NCBI RefSeq assembly: GCF_026013615.1
Contig: NZ_JAPDPI010000016.1
Location: forward strand, 46,659 to 110,658
Length of the DNA: 64,000 nt
From: Plebeiibacterium marinum
Lineage (GTDB): Bacteria > Bacteroidota > Bacteroidia > Bacteroidales > Marinilabiliaceae
Reading direction: 5' to 3'
In this document: piece by piece, positions 28,167 through 36,616 of the stretch
How positions within the stretch are numbered: the stretch's first letter is position 1
How the letters are laid out: each line of letters begins with the position of its first letter
Notes under the pieces: generated by a model
Seen by the model: only the letters and a program-made list of their open reading frames with translations
Databases searched by the model: none
Told to the model about the DNA's origin: nothing
Translations under genes and position numbers: made by a program

Positions 28167-28408
28167 ATTTGTTTTCTTTGAATTTTACGGAAATATGCAA
28201 AAATAAACACAGTCACCTGCACTTCTGAATTGGTTTTCACTAAAGTATAGCATTGTTTCTGTTTGAAACAGTATTATTTAATCACCACTATTTGGTGAAG
28301 GTTCGCTTATTATTACAAACAACAATTTAGCACTGCGAGCTTGTTTATAATCAATTTCAAATAGTGCCAATCCCATCATACCTTTATTATGAATTAAAAT
28401 TTAAGGTC
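28167..28408 (+). other. intergenic region with an inverted repeat
   Basis: No gene is seen. A 17-bp dyad TGTTTC-N5-GAAACA occurs at 28254-28270, about 140 bp before the next ATG; it could be an operator. No clear TAnnTTTG box is found nearby. Confidence 0.35.
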
Positions 28409-29050
28409 ATGATTATTGTGCTTTATATATTGTTGAGAGTGTTTTATCCGGGTTCTTTATTCTTTGTAAGATATGAATCGTTGTTTAAAACACATAGTGA
28501 AGAGGAGTGGATTTGTGTAAAAGCTACAAAGGGAGTTACTCTTCATGAGCGTTGGGTAAGTGTAAACGACAGCCTGAGCGTAAGGGAACGAAAAGGTGAG
28601 TTTGTTGCAACTTGTAATATCACTAAGGTCCAAAACTTTCTTTCTTCTCACCTTACGGTAGATAAATGGATGAAGAATATAAGGGTGACGGAATTTAACA
28701 GAGGGGGAAGTTCATTGTTTCATTTTCTGATAGATTTGCCGTGGCCTTTCAATAATAGGGATTTTATAGGGAAATACAGTGTTTATAATCTTGATCAGAA
28801 CAATTCAATTATTAAGATTGAGAGTGTAGATTATGCAATGGATAAAGTTACGGGTGTAGTGCGTATGAAGAGTTACAGGGCTACCTGGGAATTAATAAAA
28901 ATTAATGATTCCAGGACAAAGATAGTATTTACTACTTTTTCGGAAGAACCCCCCATGTTTCCGCAATGGATTCAGGAACCTGTAATTAAAAAGGTATTTA
29001 TGGGGAATTTAGTCCGGTTAAAAGAATTGCTGTCAGGGAAAATCGGATGA
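28409..29050 (+). CDS. START/SRPBCC-like lipid-binding domain protein, exported
   Basis: 213 residues from the ATG at 28409; a GTG at 28364 would add 15 residues and is less likely. A hydrophobic N-terminus (MIIVLYILLRVFYPG) suggests export or anchoring. The body fits the START domain: EEWICVKATKGVTLHERWVS, WMKNIRVTEF, LPWPFNNRDFI, and a final helix after PQWIQEPVIKK. Such domains bind hydrophobic ligands in a deep pocket. Ligand and role here are unknown. A dehydrogenase gene follows 81 bp downstream. Confidence 0.75.
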   Translation: MIIVLYILLRVFYPGSLFFVRYESLFKTHSEEEWICVKATKGVTLHERWVSVNDSLSVRERKGEFVATCNITKVQNFLSSHLTVDKWMKNIRVTEFNRGGSSLFHFLIDLPWPFNNRDFIGKYSVYNLDQNNSIIKIESVDYAMDKVTGVVRMKSYRATWELIKINDSRTKIVFTTFSEEPPMFPQWIQEPVIKKVFMGNLVRLKELLSGKIG

Positions 29051-29131
29051 CTTTTGTTGGTTCTCTTGTTAGGAACTCTTACCTTTTAGGATGGTATAAG
29101 TGAATTGGTTGTGATTTTAAATATTCTGATT

Positions 29132-29968
29132 ATGAAACTCGCAATAATCACCGGAGGAACAAGTGGATTAGGATTGGCATATGCAAATTGTTTAGCCGGT
29201 AAAGGTTGGCACCTGTTAATTACAGGGAGAAATGAAACCAGGTTGCTGTCTGCCAAGGTATATTTGCAGAAAAAGTATAAAGTGCCGGTTTCTGCCCATA
29301 AAGTAGATTTTAATAACGAAAATGAATTTGGCTGCTTTATTGATCGTGTTAAAAAGTTAAAAAGGGTTGATATGCTGATAAATAATGCCGGTTTTGGTTG
29401 TAGAAACGGATTTGTTAAAGAGCAGTTTTCTACACATCAAAAAATGTTGCAGGTATACATTACAGCATATACACATTTGATTCATTCCATTGTGCCTAAA
29501 ATGACAGAACAAGGAGCGGGTAACATCATCAATGTTTCATCCTTGTCTGCTTTCTTGCCATCTCCGTTAAATTATTTTTATTGTGCATCCAAGGCGTTTC
29601 TAATTAGTTTTTCTGAGTGTTTGCATGTTGATTTAAAGGATAAGGGTGTGAAAATTCAGGTTCTTTGTCCGGGATTTATAAAAACTAACTTTCATAATAG
29701 GATTAAGAGAGGAAGTGTGTGTGATGGTTTGGTAGGCAGCTTGTTGTGGATGAGTGCGGATAAAGTAGCACGATTAAGTCTAAAGTCTTTAAAAAGTTCA
29801 GGAGTGGTCGTTATTCCGGGATTGGTAAATAAGTTTATATATTATTTGTCACGATGGATTCCACGAAAAGCATATTACTGGGCCGTGTATCGTAGTGCCC
29901 GGTATTTAGACAAACCAAATGAAACAATGCAGGTTGTAAAGGAGCAACGCAAAATGGTTTATGCCTAA
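29132..29968 (+). CDS. short-chain dehydrogenase/reductase
   Basis: 278 residues from the ATG at 29132 (MKLAIITGG). The Rossmann motif TGGTSGLG is at 7-14, NNAG follows in the middle, and the catalytic Ser (NVSSLS) and YxxxK (Tyr150, Lys154 in YCASK) are present. These enzymes use NAD(P)H to oxidise or reduce alcohol and carbonyl groups; the substrate is not readable. The C-terminal tail carries basic and hydrophobic residues (FIYYLSRWIPRKAYY) and may touch the membrane. It converges with the next gene with a 37-bp gap and no obvious terminator. Confidence 0.9.
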   Translation: MKLAIITGGTSGLGLAYANCLAGKGWHLLITGRNETRLLSAKVYLQKKYKVPVSAHKVDFNNENEFGCFIDRVKKLKRVDMLINNAGFGCRNGFVKEQFSTHQKMLQVYITAYTHLIHSIVPKMTEQGAGNIINVSSLSAFLPSPLNYFYCASKAFLISFSECLHVDLKDKGVKIQVLCPGFIKTNFHNRIKRGSVCDGLVGSLLWMSADKVARLSLKSLKSSGVVVIPGLVNKFIYYLSRWIPRKAYYWAVYRSARYLDKPNETMQVVKEQRKMVYA

Positions 29969-30005
29969 TACTGCTATATCTGATTGAAACTATCAGGTGT
30001 TAAGT

Positions 30006-31010
30006 TTATACGCCATGTGTGGCTCGGAAGTTTTCTGTCATCATATGGAGTTTGTTAAAAAACCTGTTTCGTTCCTTTTCTCCAACCTGACTGATTAGGT
30101 TCGATTTGGACAAAATAGCTTTCTGGAAGTTTTCAATACCCATACAAAAGTCTGGATTTGAAGAAACCAGTAAACCTAAAACATTGTAGGTCATAAATAC
30201 ACTACAAGTATCTCCACAAGATACATGTATGGTGTTGTCATTTAAAACCACCTCATTTTCATACAAGGTATATGAGTTTTCAATTCCTTTCAATTCTTCT
30301 CCTATCAGGAACCTCATACCCAGTTCGGCTTCTTTCTTGTTATGTTCAAGCCATATCTCAATTTTATCAAGCAGAATGGATAAATCATCTTTACCTTTAA
30401 AATATCCCGACACCCAATAATACTCAATCTGTCTCATTAGTATCCTGAAAGTGTCTTCGTTCCATATTTCGGTAGTAGGTATCTTGGTTGAAATATTGCT
30501 AATGTGTTTGCATTTTTGTTCTATTTCAGGATGGATAGATCTGACATCAAACTTTTTGTCTTCAAGTTCAGCTGAACTAAACAGTGTTTTGCCCCAAAAA
30601 AAGAATTTGAAAGCTGCAATTTCAGGAAACTGAAAATACTGGAAAATTGGAGGGTCTTTTGCTGCGTAAACAATCTCCTTGAATGGGTGTTGGTGGATGA
30701 GGTTAATGTAGTAATAGATAAAATCCAGCCATTTTAATCCGCTGAATTTTCCGGGTTGCACGGGGTAGTGTTTGAATGAAATATAATTGCTGTCGTTATT
30801 TAAAAGTTCGTCAAATGAAATGTCAAAATGTTTGGCTAATTCAATAGCTTCCTGCATTGATATGCTTTTTTCACCCCTTAGTCTCCTGTAAGCACTATCA
30901 TAGCTTATTTTTAACAATTCGGATATTTCATGTACAAGCGAATAGTTTGCGCCAAGTTTTTCTTTTATGGCTTTAAAAAATATTGCTTGTATGTTCGAAT
31001 TGGAAATCAT
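30006..31010 (-). CDS. HTH-domain regulator of unknown signal
   Basis: 334 residues. The N-terminal 65 residues form a helix-turn-helix of XRE/BetR type (ISELLKISYDSAYRRLRGEKSISMQEAIELAKHF). The remaining 270 residues, rich in aromatics (FIYYYINLIHQHPFKEIVYAA), look like an all-helical sensor region found in Bacteroidota HTH proteins with no named ligand. It is single and convergent with the dehydrogenase; its promoter region is shared with the selU leader. Target genes are not known. Confidence 0.75.
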   Translation of the reverse strand: MISNSNIQAIFFKAIKEKLGANYSLVHEISELLKISYDSAYRRLRGEKSISMQEAIELAKHFDISFDELLNNDSNYISFKHYPVQPGKFSGLKWLDFIYYYINLIHQHPFKEIVYAAKDPPIFQYFQFPEIAAFKFFFWGKTLFSSAELEDKKFDVRSIHPEIEQKCKHISNISTKIPTTEIWNEDTFRILMRQIEYYWVSGYFKGKDDLSILLDKIEIWLEHNKKEAELGMRFLIGEELKGIENSYTLYENEVVLNDNTIHVSCGDTCSVFMTYNVLGLLVSSNPDFCMGIENFQKAILSKSNLISQVGEKERNRFFNKLHMMTENFRATHGV

Positions 31011-31072
31011 GCTATTAAAGTTACAACAAAACAGGTGTAAAACAGAATTTATTTTAAAATGTGAGAATATTT

Positions 31073-31103
31073 TTTGGAAATAAAGAACATATCGTTATCT
31101 TTG
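31073..31103 (+). promoter_or_regulatory. strong promoter of the selU leader
   Basis: TTTG (31073-31076), a 19-bp gap and TATCTTTG (31096-31103) match the Bacteroidota consensus exactly. A second box, TATTTTTG (31279-31286), sits only 4 bp before the selU ATG and is too close to serve it. Confidence 0.65.
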
Positions 31104-31146
31104 TAGCAACTCATAGTTTAGGGTTAGGTTTGGTTAAAGATTGGAA

Positions 31147-31181
31147 AGCAGCTGTATAAACGTTTTATAGCTGCTTTTTTT
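31147..31181 (+). terminator. leader terminator-like hairpin before selU
   Basis: AGCAGCTGTA...TATAGCTGCT pairs over about 12 bp with one mismatch, loop near ACG, and is followed by seven T residues. It lies 44 bp after the -7 box and 110 bp before selU, so it would end an RNA of about 70 nt or act as an attenuator. Confidence 0.7.
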
Positions 31182-31186
31182 ATGCA

Positions 31187-31219
31187 AACAGGTGAACGTT
31201 TTATGCCTGTTGGCTTTTT
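31187..31219 (+). ncRNA. second leader hairpin, part of a tandem pair
   Basis: AACAGG (31187-31192) and CCTGTT (31206-31211) flank a loop holding AACGTTTTAT, the same decamer as in the preceding hairpin; GGCTTTTTG follows. The pair looks like a duplicated terminator module in the selU leader. Confidence 0.4.
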
Positions 31220-31290
31220 GCCACTTCTGTTATACAGAAAAACTATCCCCCTGTGCTATCTGTCTTCTTCTAAAATTATATTTTTGTGTT

Positions 31291-32322
31291 ATGATAGATA
31301 TTGATATTGAAACATATTATTCTCAATACGAAAATATACCAGTAATAGATGTCCGTTCTCCTGGAGAATTTGAAAAGGGGCATATTCCCGGAGCTTATAA
31401 TATACCACTTTTCAATAATGAAGAACGTGCCCATGTGGGAACTGTTTATAAGCAAAATAGTAAAGAAGCTGCTATTGAGTTGGGTTATGAATATGTAACA
31501 CCAAAGCTTGAGTGGTTTATTAATGAGTCACAAAAGGTTTCGCCTGATAAAAAGGTAGTTGTGCATTGCTGGCGTGGTGGGATGCGGAGCCACTCTTTTG
31601 CTAAACACCTTGAAGAGAATGGCTTTTGTAATGTTAAGGTTATAGATAAGGGATATAAAGGATTCAGGAATTTTGTTTTGGATTCATTTAAGGTAGGGGT
31701 TGACTTAAAGGTGATAGGGGGATTTACAGGTAGTGGAAAAACCCATATTTTGCACAGGCTTGAAAATATAGGATGTCAGATTGTAGATCTGGAAGGATTG
31801 GCCAATCATAAAGGATCTGCTTTTGGCGGTATTGGGGAAGAAGTTCAGCCTACGGTGGAGCAGTTTGAAAATAACTTGTTTGATATATGGCGCAGGCTTG
31901 ATTTTTCAAAACCTGTTTATATTGAAGATGAGAGCCATAATATTGGTAGCGTAAAGCTGCCCATGGATTTGTATGAGATGATCAGGAATGCCATTGTTTA
32001 TTTTTTGGTAGTGCCTAAAGAACAGCGAGCTAAGGTGTTGGTTGGTGATTATGCCGGGTTTGATAATGAGTTGTTGGAATACGGGATCCATAAAATCAAA
32101 AAGAAACTGGGTGGTTATGTAACAAAATTGGCGTTGGAGGCTCTTGAAAATAAGGATTACTTCCAGGTAGCCATGTATACTTTAAATTATTACGATAAAA
32201 GCTATATGAGGGGCGTAATGAGACGCGATCCTGGTAAAATCAGAAAAATAGAGCTGGTTGATTCTGATCCTGACGGCAATGCTGTGTTGATCAAAAAAAT
32301 TATTGAGCAGGGAACTGTCTGA
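31291..32322 (+). CDS. selU: tRNA 2-selenouridine synthase (MnmH/SelU)
   Basis: 343 residues from the ATG at 31291; an upstream extension to 31192 would cross the leader hairpins. The enzyme replaces sulfur by selenium at the wobble uridine of certain tRNAs, using selenophosphate. An N-terminal rhodanese domain has its active Cys93 in HCWRGGMRS, and a C-terminal P-loop domain carries GGFTGSGKT (143-151). selD, which makes selenophosphate, lies 34 bp downstream, a natural pair. The promoter 190 bp upstream implies control through the hairpin leader. Confidence 0.95.
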   Translation: MIDIDIETYYSQYENIPVIDVRSPGEFEKGHIPGAYNIPLFNNEERAHVGTVYKQNSKEAAIELGYEYVTPKLEWFINESQKVSPDKKVVVHCWRGGMRSHSFAKHLEENGFCNVKVIDKGYKGFRNFVLDSFKVGVDLKVIGGFTGSGKTHILHRLENIGCQIVDLEGLANHKGSAFGGIGEEVQPTVEQFENNLFDIWRRLDFSKPVYIEDESHNIGSVKLPMDLYEMIRNAIVYFLVVPKEQRAKVLVGDYAGFDNELLEYGIHKIKKKLGGYVTKLALEALENKDYFQVAMYTLNYYDKSYMRGVMRRDPGKIRKIELVDSDPDGNAVLIKKIIEQGTV

Positions 32323-32356
32323 TTCTTGTAGTTTCATATTTTATAAATAACGGAAA

Positions 32357-33391
32357 ATGTCTGAAAAAATAAAACTCACACAGTATAGTCACGGAGCGGG
32401 ATGTGGTTGTAAGATTGCACCAAAGGTGCTGGATGCCATGTTGGTTAGTAGTATTAATCCAATTGTGGATGAAAGACTGGTGGTGGGAAATGATAGTCGT
32501 GATGATGCTGCTGTTTATGATCTTGGCGATGGTACTGCTGTAATCAGTACTACCGATTTTTTTATGCCAATTGTTGATGATCCGTTTGTTTTTGGAAAAA
32601 TAGCGGCTGCCAATGCCATTAGCGATGTTTATGCAATGGGGGGTAAACCGTTGATGGCTATTGCTATTTTGGGATGGCCGGTTAATAAAATAGATCCTGA
32701 AGTAGCCCGCCATGTTCTGGATGGAGGCCGTGAAGCTTGTAAAGAAGCAGGGATTATGCTGGCTGGAGGACATAGTATCGATAGTCCTGAACCTATTTTT
32801 GGTCTTGCAGTTACCGGAAGGGTTGAGTTTTCAAAGTTAAAGCAGAATAATACAGCAACTAAAGGCTGCAAATTGTTTCTGACAAAGCCATTGGGGGTTG
32901 GTATTTTAACTACAGCACAAAAAAAAGGAGTGTTAAAATGTGAGCATCAGCAGGTGGCTCCCGAATCCATGAGTAAACTTAATGATATCGGGTGTAAACT
33001 GGCTGATATTGATGGGGTAAAGGCAATGACTGATGTTACGGGTTTTGGTCTTCTTGGGCATCTGCGTGAAATGTGCGAAGGAAGTAATCTTTCTGCCCAA
33101 ATACGGTTTAAAGATATTCCGAAATTTGATATGTTAGATGAATATCTGGATATGGAGTGTGTACCGGGGGGGACAAAAAGAAACTGGGACAGTTTTGGTG
33201 AAAAAATTAAAGTTGATGATCCTGCGTTGATAAATATTTTGTGCGACCCGCAAACCAGCGGTGGCTTGTTGATAGCTGTGGAACCGGATGCAGTAGGTAA
33301 AGTAGAAAGGCTATTGGGTGTACATGGAATTGAAGCAAGTTGTTTTGGTGAATTGGTTGGCCCACAGGATAAAGTGATCGTGGTTTATTAG
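32357..33391 (+). CDS. selD: selenide, water dikinase (selenophosphate synthase)
   Basis: 344 residues. SelD makes selenophosphate from selenide and ATP. The N-terminal [13 protein letters not shown] holds Cys16 and Lys19, the catalytic pair; this is the cysteine, not selenocysteine, form. Other motifs: [35 protein letters not shown] and [10 protein letters not shown]. Co-transcribed with selU. No selA, selB or selC is in the window, so here selenium use appears directed to tRNA. Confidence 0.97.
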   Translation: MSEKIKLTQYSHGAGCGCKIAPKVLDAMLVSSINPIVDERLVVGNDSRDDAAVYDLGDGTAVISTTDFFMPIVDDPFVFGKIAAANAISDVYAMGGKPLMAIAILGWPVNKIDPEVARHVLDGGREACKEAGIMLAGGHSIDSPEPIFGLAVTGRVEFSKLKQNNTATKGCKLFLTKPLGVGILTTAQKKGVLKCEHQQVAPESMSKLNDIGCKLADIDGVKAMTDVTGFGLLGHLREMCEGSNLSAQIRFKDIPKFDMLDEYLDMECVPGGTKRNWDSFGEKIKVDDPALINILCDPQTSGGLLIAVEPDAVGKVERLLGVHGIEASCFGELVGPQDKVIVVY

Positions 33392-33441
33392 AATGTTCCA
33401 TCATTTAAAGTCAAAAAGAAAGGTTACAGAAAAGTGTTTTT

Positions 33442-34053
33442 TCAATAATAAAGGTTCTTGATCCATTTTGATTTTTTGGGTATTTCCTTAATCATATTAT
33501 CCATTAGGTTCAGGTCTGTTATTTCTCTTTGGGTAATTATCTCAAAAGGAAATGATTTCAGTAGATTTCCCCGAAGGTATATTTGTTCTATGGATTTTGA
33601 ATTGATCAGGTGTTCGCAGCCGTTTGTAATTTGGTTTTCGGTAAAATCAACTGTTTTTAACGACTGGCATGAGCTTATGGTTGAAGGAATTTGTTGAAAT
33701 TCGTTTTGTCCCAGATAAAGTTTTTCTAACATAGGTAGGTTAGTGATTGTTTTTGGCAATGATTTGAGTTGGTTGTTCCTGATATCCAAACATTTTAAAT
33801 TTTTAAGTTTACCAAATTCGTCTGGTATGTGTTTGATGTTGTTGTCTTGAATGTTTAGGTATTCAAGATTTTGTAACTTAAATAAGGCTTTGGGCCATTG
33901 TCCTTTTAAGCGGATTTTTTGGATGCTGAGGTGAGTAATCTGACCAGAGTTATTGCATTGGTATCCTTTCAAAAACCAAACAACCTTTTCCAGCTTTTTT
34001 AGTTTTTTCGAAAGTTCCTTTTCCAGTTCTTCAATAATAAGAAGGTCGTCCAT
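33442..34053 (-). CDS. leucine-rich-repeat protein
   Basis: 203 residues. After a charged N-terminal helix (IIEELEKELSKKLKKLEKV) come about six 23-residue leucine-rich repeats (LEYLNIQDNNIKHIPDEFGKL; LKCLDIRNNQLKSLPKTITNL; LEKLYLGQNEFQQIPSTISSC). No signal peptide is evident, so it is probably cytosolic and may bind protein. Function unknown. A TAGATTTG box sits 29 bp upstream. Confidence 0.8.
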   Translation of the reverse strand: MDDLLIIEELEKELSKKLKKLEKVVWFLKGYQCNNSGQITHLSIQKIRLKGQWPKALFKLQNLEYLNIQDNNIKHIPDEFGKLKNLKCLDIRNNQLKSLPKTITNLPMLEKLYLGQNEFQQIPSTISSCQSLKTVDFTENQITNGCEHLINSKSIEQIYLRGNLLKSFPFEIITQREITDLNLMDNMIKEIPKKSKWIKNLYY

Positions 34054-34081
34054 GTTGCAATAGTTGAATTGTTTCTCTTTT

Positions 34082-34089
34082 CAAATCTA
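34082..34089 (-). promoter_or_regulatory. -7 box of the leucine-rich-repeat gene
   Basis: TAGATTTG on the minus strand fits TAnnTTTG. Confidence 0.4.
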
Positions 34090-34220
34090 CTAAATAACAA
34101 TTGACAATAAAAGAAAAAGTAAGGAGCACCTAATTAACCAGAGTTCTTTAGTGTTGATTGGATTTAGTTTAATTTGTCAATTGGCGTAACTGCTATGCTC
34201 CAGACTGGTTTTGCCTTTTG

Positions 34221-35093
34221 TTATGTTGCGATATTGAATGTTCCACCTAATCTTTTGCGATATTCGGCAGGAGTAATGCCTGTAAAGTGTTTAAACAGCC
34301 TGTTAAAGTAAGATATGTTGTCGAAGGATAAACTGTAGGCAATTTGCTTGATAGGTTCGCTGTTAAGGCTTAATAGTAATTGTGCTTTTTCTATGCGTTT
34401 CCGGTTTATGTAGTTTGTTGGTGTTGTTTTCATTTCCTTTTTAAACAAGCGGATAAAATGATCGGTTGAAACAAAGCATATGTCTGCAATGTCCTTTATC
34501 CTGATATTGGTATTAATATGGGTATTGATGTATTTTAAAGCATTAATGATTCTTTGATCAGAGGTAGTGGCCTGTTGTTGAGCTCCAACAATAAACCTTG
34601 ATATCAGTTGCTGTATTATTGCCTTTGATTCGATAGAGACATAAAGCGGGCGTTTTCTGCTGGTTGTTAAGTTCTCGTCCAAAAAGGAAGGCGTATCATA
34701 TTCTTTTGGATCATATTTTCTCAACATCCTGTTAGGGTTTATCTCGTAGATCCTCTTAAAAAGCATTTGATCTAATTCGGATGCTTTAACCTCAAATGGG
34801 AATTCAAATTGGTCATATAGTGAAATAGTGTCTAAACTCTCATCATATATGTGTAGGTAGTACAAGTTGAAATTACCTGCGCAACTATCGGTGTGTACTG
34901 TATAGGGAGGGATGAGGTATATGTGATCGGGTTTAAGGATATGTTGTTTTTCGTTAATGGTAACCATTGCTTTTCCCCCTGTAACAAGGTATAATCTTGC
35001 AAAGGGACTAATTACGTTAGTATAGTTCCAGTCTCCATTGTGGGTGGCAAATCCAATATTTAAAAGAATAAAGTGTAAATTTTTTGACACCAT
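34221..35093 (-). CDS. AraC-family transcription regulator
   Basis: 290 residues. A cupin-like sensor half (LVTGGKAMVTINEKQHILKPDHIYLIPPYTVHT) is followed by the double HTH DNA-binding domain (INTNIRIKDIADICFVSTDHFIRLFKKEMKTTPTNYINRKRIEKAQLLL; IAYSLSFDNISYFNRLFKHFTGITPAEYRK in shorter pieces). It is encoded divergently from the fucose permease operon and is probably its local activator, with a sugar as signal. This pairing is inference from position. Confidence 0.92.
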   Translation of the reverse strand: MVSKNLHFILLNIGFATHNGDWNYTNVISPFARLYLVTGGKAMVTINEKQHILKPDHIYLIPPYTVHTDSCAGNFNLYYLHIYDESLDTISLYDQFEFPFEVKASELDQMLFKRIYEINPNRMLRKYDPKEYDTPSFLDENLTTSRKRPLYVSIESKAIIQQLISRFIVGAQQQATTSDQRIINALKYINTHINTNIRIKDIADICFVSTDHFIRLFKKEMKTTPTNYINRKRIEKAQLLLSLNSEPIKQIAYSLSFDNISYFNRLFKHFTGITPAEYRKRLGGTFNIAT

Positions 35094-35113
35094 ACCGTTC
35101 TTTGTGTTTTTTG

Positions 35114-35121
35114 CAAAAATA
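35114..35121 (-). promoter_or_regulatory. -7 box of the AraC regulator gene
   Basis: TATTTTTG on the minus strand, 20 bp before the ATG. Confidence 0.4.
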
Positions 35122-35171
35122 ATAAATATCGATATAATATTATATCTGGTCGTTTATGTGTAATTAGGAAA

Positions 35172-35202
35172 AGTGCACTTTGTTTTATATTTGTAGTGCA
35201 TT
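35172..35202 (+). promoter_or_regulatory. fucP promoter with flanking AGTGCA repeats
   Basis: The -7 box TATATTTG (35186-35193) lies between AGTGCACT (35172-35179) and AGTGCATT (35195-35202), direct repeats 23 bp apart that also form a dyad. This is the spacing expected for an AraC-type site. The leader to the ATG is about 135 nt and holds a palindrome ACGATATCGT (35297-35306). Confidence 0.45.
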
Positions 35203-35337
35203 TAATAGTCGGTATGTGATTGTATAATAGTTCAGTATGTACATTGTTGTAGTGTTAGGCTGTTTTACCGTATAAAGAGTGTGGGTTTATAGAGATACGA
35301 TATCGTGCTATTGTTTAATTAGTCATTTTAGGGTGTT

Positions 35338-36603
35338 ATGCAGATGAATAGTAATCAATCTTCCAAGGGAGTTTTACTGGAGAAAAAATATATTCTTTCC
35401 TTTATATTACTTTCTAGTTGTTTTATGTGGTGGGGAATTGCCAATAATTTAACCGATCCACTGGTGAAGGTTTTTAAAGCTGTTTTTGGAGAGCTGTCAA
35501 CGTTTCAGGCCTCTTTAATTCAGTTTGCATTTTACTTTGGATATTTTTGTATGGCTTTGCCGGGAGCGGCCATTTCTCGAAAGTTTTCTTATAAAACTGG
35601 TGTTCTGGTAGGATTAGGGGTATATGCATTAGGGTGTTTTCTTTTATATCCAGCCACTTTGCTGCAGGAGTTTGTGTATTTCTGTGTTTCATATTATGTT
35701 TTGGCTTGTGGATTAGGAATTTTGGAAACGAATGCAAATCCCTATATTATAGCTTTGGGCGATAAGCAAACAGCAACTCGTAGATTGAATTTTGCTCAAT
35801 CCTTTAATCCAATTGGTGCTATAACCGGGATTGTTTTGTGTCAGGTATTAATAATGTCACGGATGCCTGTTGATGCACTGGGTAATATTACTATTCCAGC
35901 TAGTAAAATTAATGAAACACTTCATATTGTCATTTTTCCTTATTTATCCGTTGCGGGTATTCTTGCATTGGTATGGATGCTTATTGCAATAACAAAAATG
36001 CCAAAGGTTTCAGATGAGCATGAACATGTTCATATTTTTAAAACCTTCAGAGCCTTATTTAATAATGCAAATTATACCTTCGCTGTTGTGGCTCAGTTTT
36101 TTTATGTTGGGGCACAAATTTCAGTATGGACCTATACAAACTTTTATATTCCGGAGCATTTACATGTTACTCCTGATGTGGCTTTGCAGTTTCATACCGG
36201 CGCCCTGGTCTTGTTTAGTGTGGCACGCTGGGTCTTTACTATTTTAATGAAGAAGTTTAAGGCCCAGTCTCTTTTGTTGTTTTCTTCGGTGTTGGCTATT
36301 GTGTTGTGTTTGTTAGTTGTATATGTGGGTGGAAAAATAGGGGTATTTGCCCTGATTGGTATTTCAGGTTGTATGTCGTTGATGTTTCCAACTATTTTTG
36401 GTTTGGGTAGTGAGGGTTTGAGTGATGCGGAAACCAAAGTTGCTTCTTCCGGATTGATAATGGCCATTTTGGGTGGTGCGTTAATTACTCCTTTGCATGG
36501 GTTTATGATAGATTTATGGGGGGTAAGTTTATCTTATCTGCTCCCCTTGCTTTGCTTTGTAATTATAGGCTCATATGCATATACAAAAATAAAGCTGTTT
36601 TAA
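35338..36603 (+). CDS. fucP: L-fucose:H+ symporter
   Basis: 421 residues, about twelve transmembrane helices, MFS family of the FucP type. Diagnostic stretches are MWWGIANNLTDPLVKVFK, FAFYFGYFCMALPGA and YVLACGLGILETNANPYI. The transporter brings L-fucose (and in some homologues L-galactose or other sugars) across the inner membrane. An alternative ATG lies two codons on. It is the first gene of an operon with sugar oxidation enzymes; the next gene starts 13 bp after its stop. Confidence 0.9.
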   Translation: MQMNSNQSSKGVLLEKKYILSFILLSSCFMWWGIANNLTDPLVKVFKAVFGELSTFQASLIQFAFYFGYFCMALPGAAISRKFSYKTGVLVGLGVYALGCFLLYPATLLQEFVYFCVSYYVLACGLGILETNANPYIIALGDKQTATRRLNFAQSFNPIGAITGIVLCQVLIMSRMPVDALGNITIPASKINETLHIVIFPYLSVAGILALVWMLIAITKMPKVSDEHEHVHIFKTFRALFNNANYTFAVVAQFFYVGAQISVWTYTNFYIPEHLHVTPDVALQFHTGALVLFSVARWVFTILMKKFKAQSLLLFSSVLAIVLCLLVVYVGGKIGVFALIGISGCMSLMFPTIFGLGSEGLSDAETKVASSGLIMAILGGALITPLHGFMIDLWGVSLSYLLPLLCFVIIGSYAYTKIKLF

Positions 36604-36616
36604 ATATACGTATTGT

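Noticed and set aside
31192-31290. Longer N-terminus for SelU
   Set aside because: The extra 33 codons run through the second hairpin of the leader, and the conserved rhodanese start fits the ATG at 31291.
32357-33391. Possible selenocysteine codon in SelD
   Set aside because: The catalytic position is Cys16 (TGT) in GAGCGCK and no in-frame TGA occurs inside the gene.
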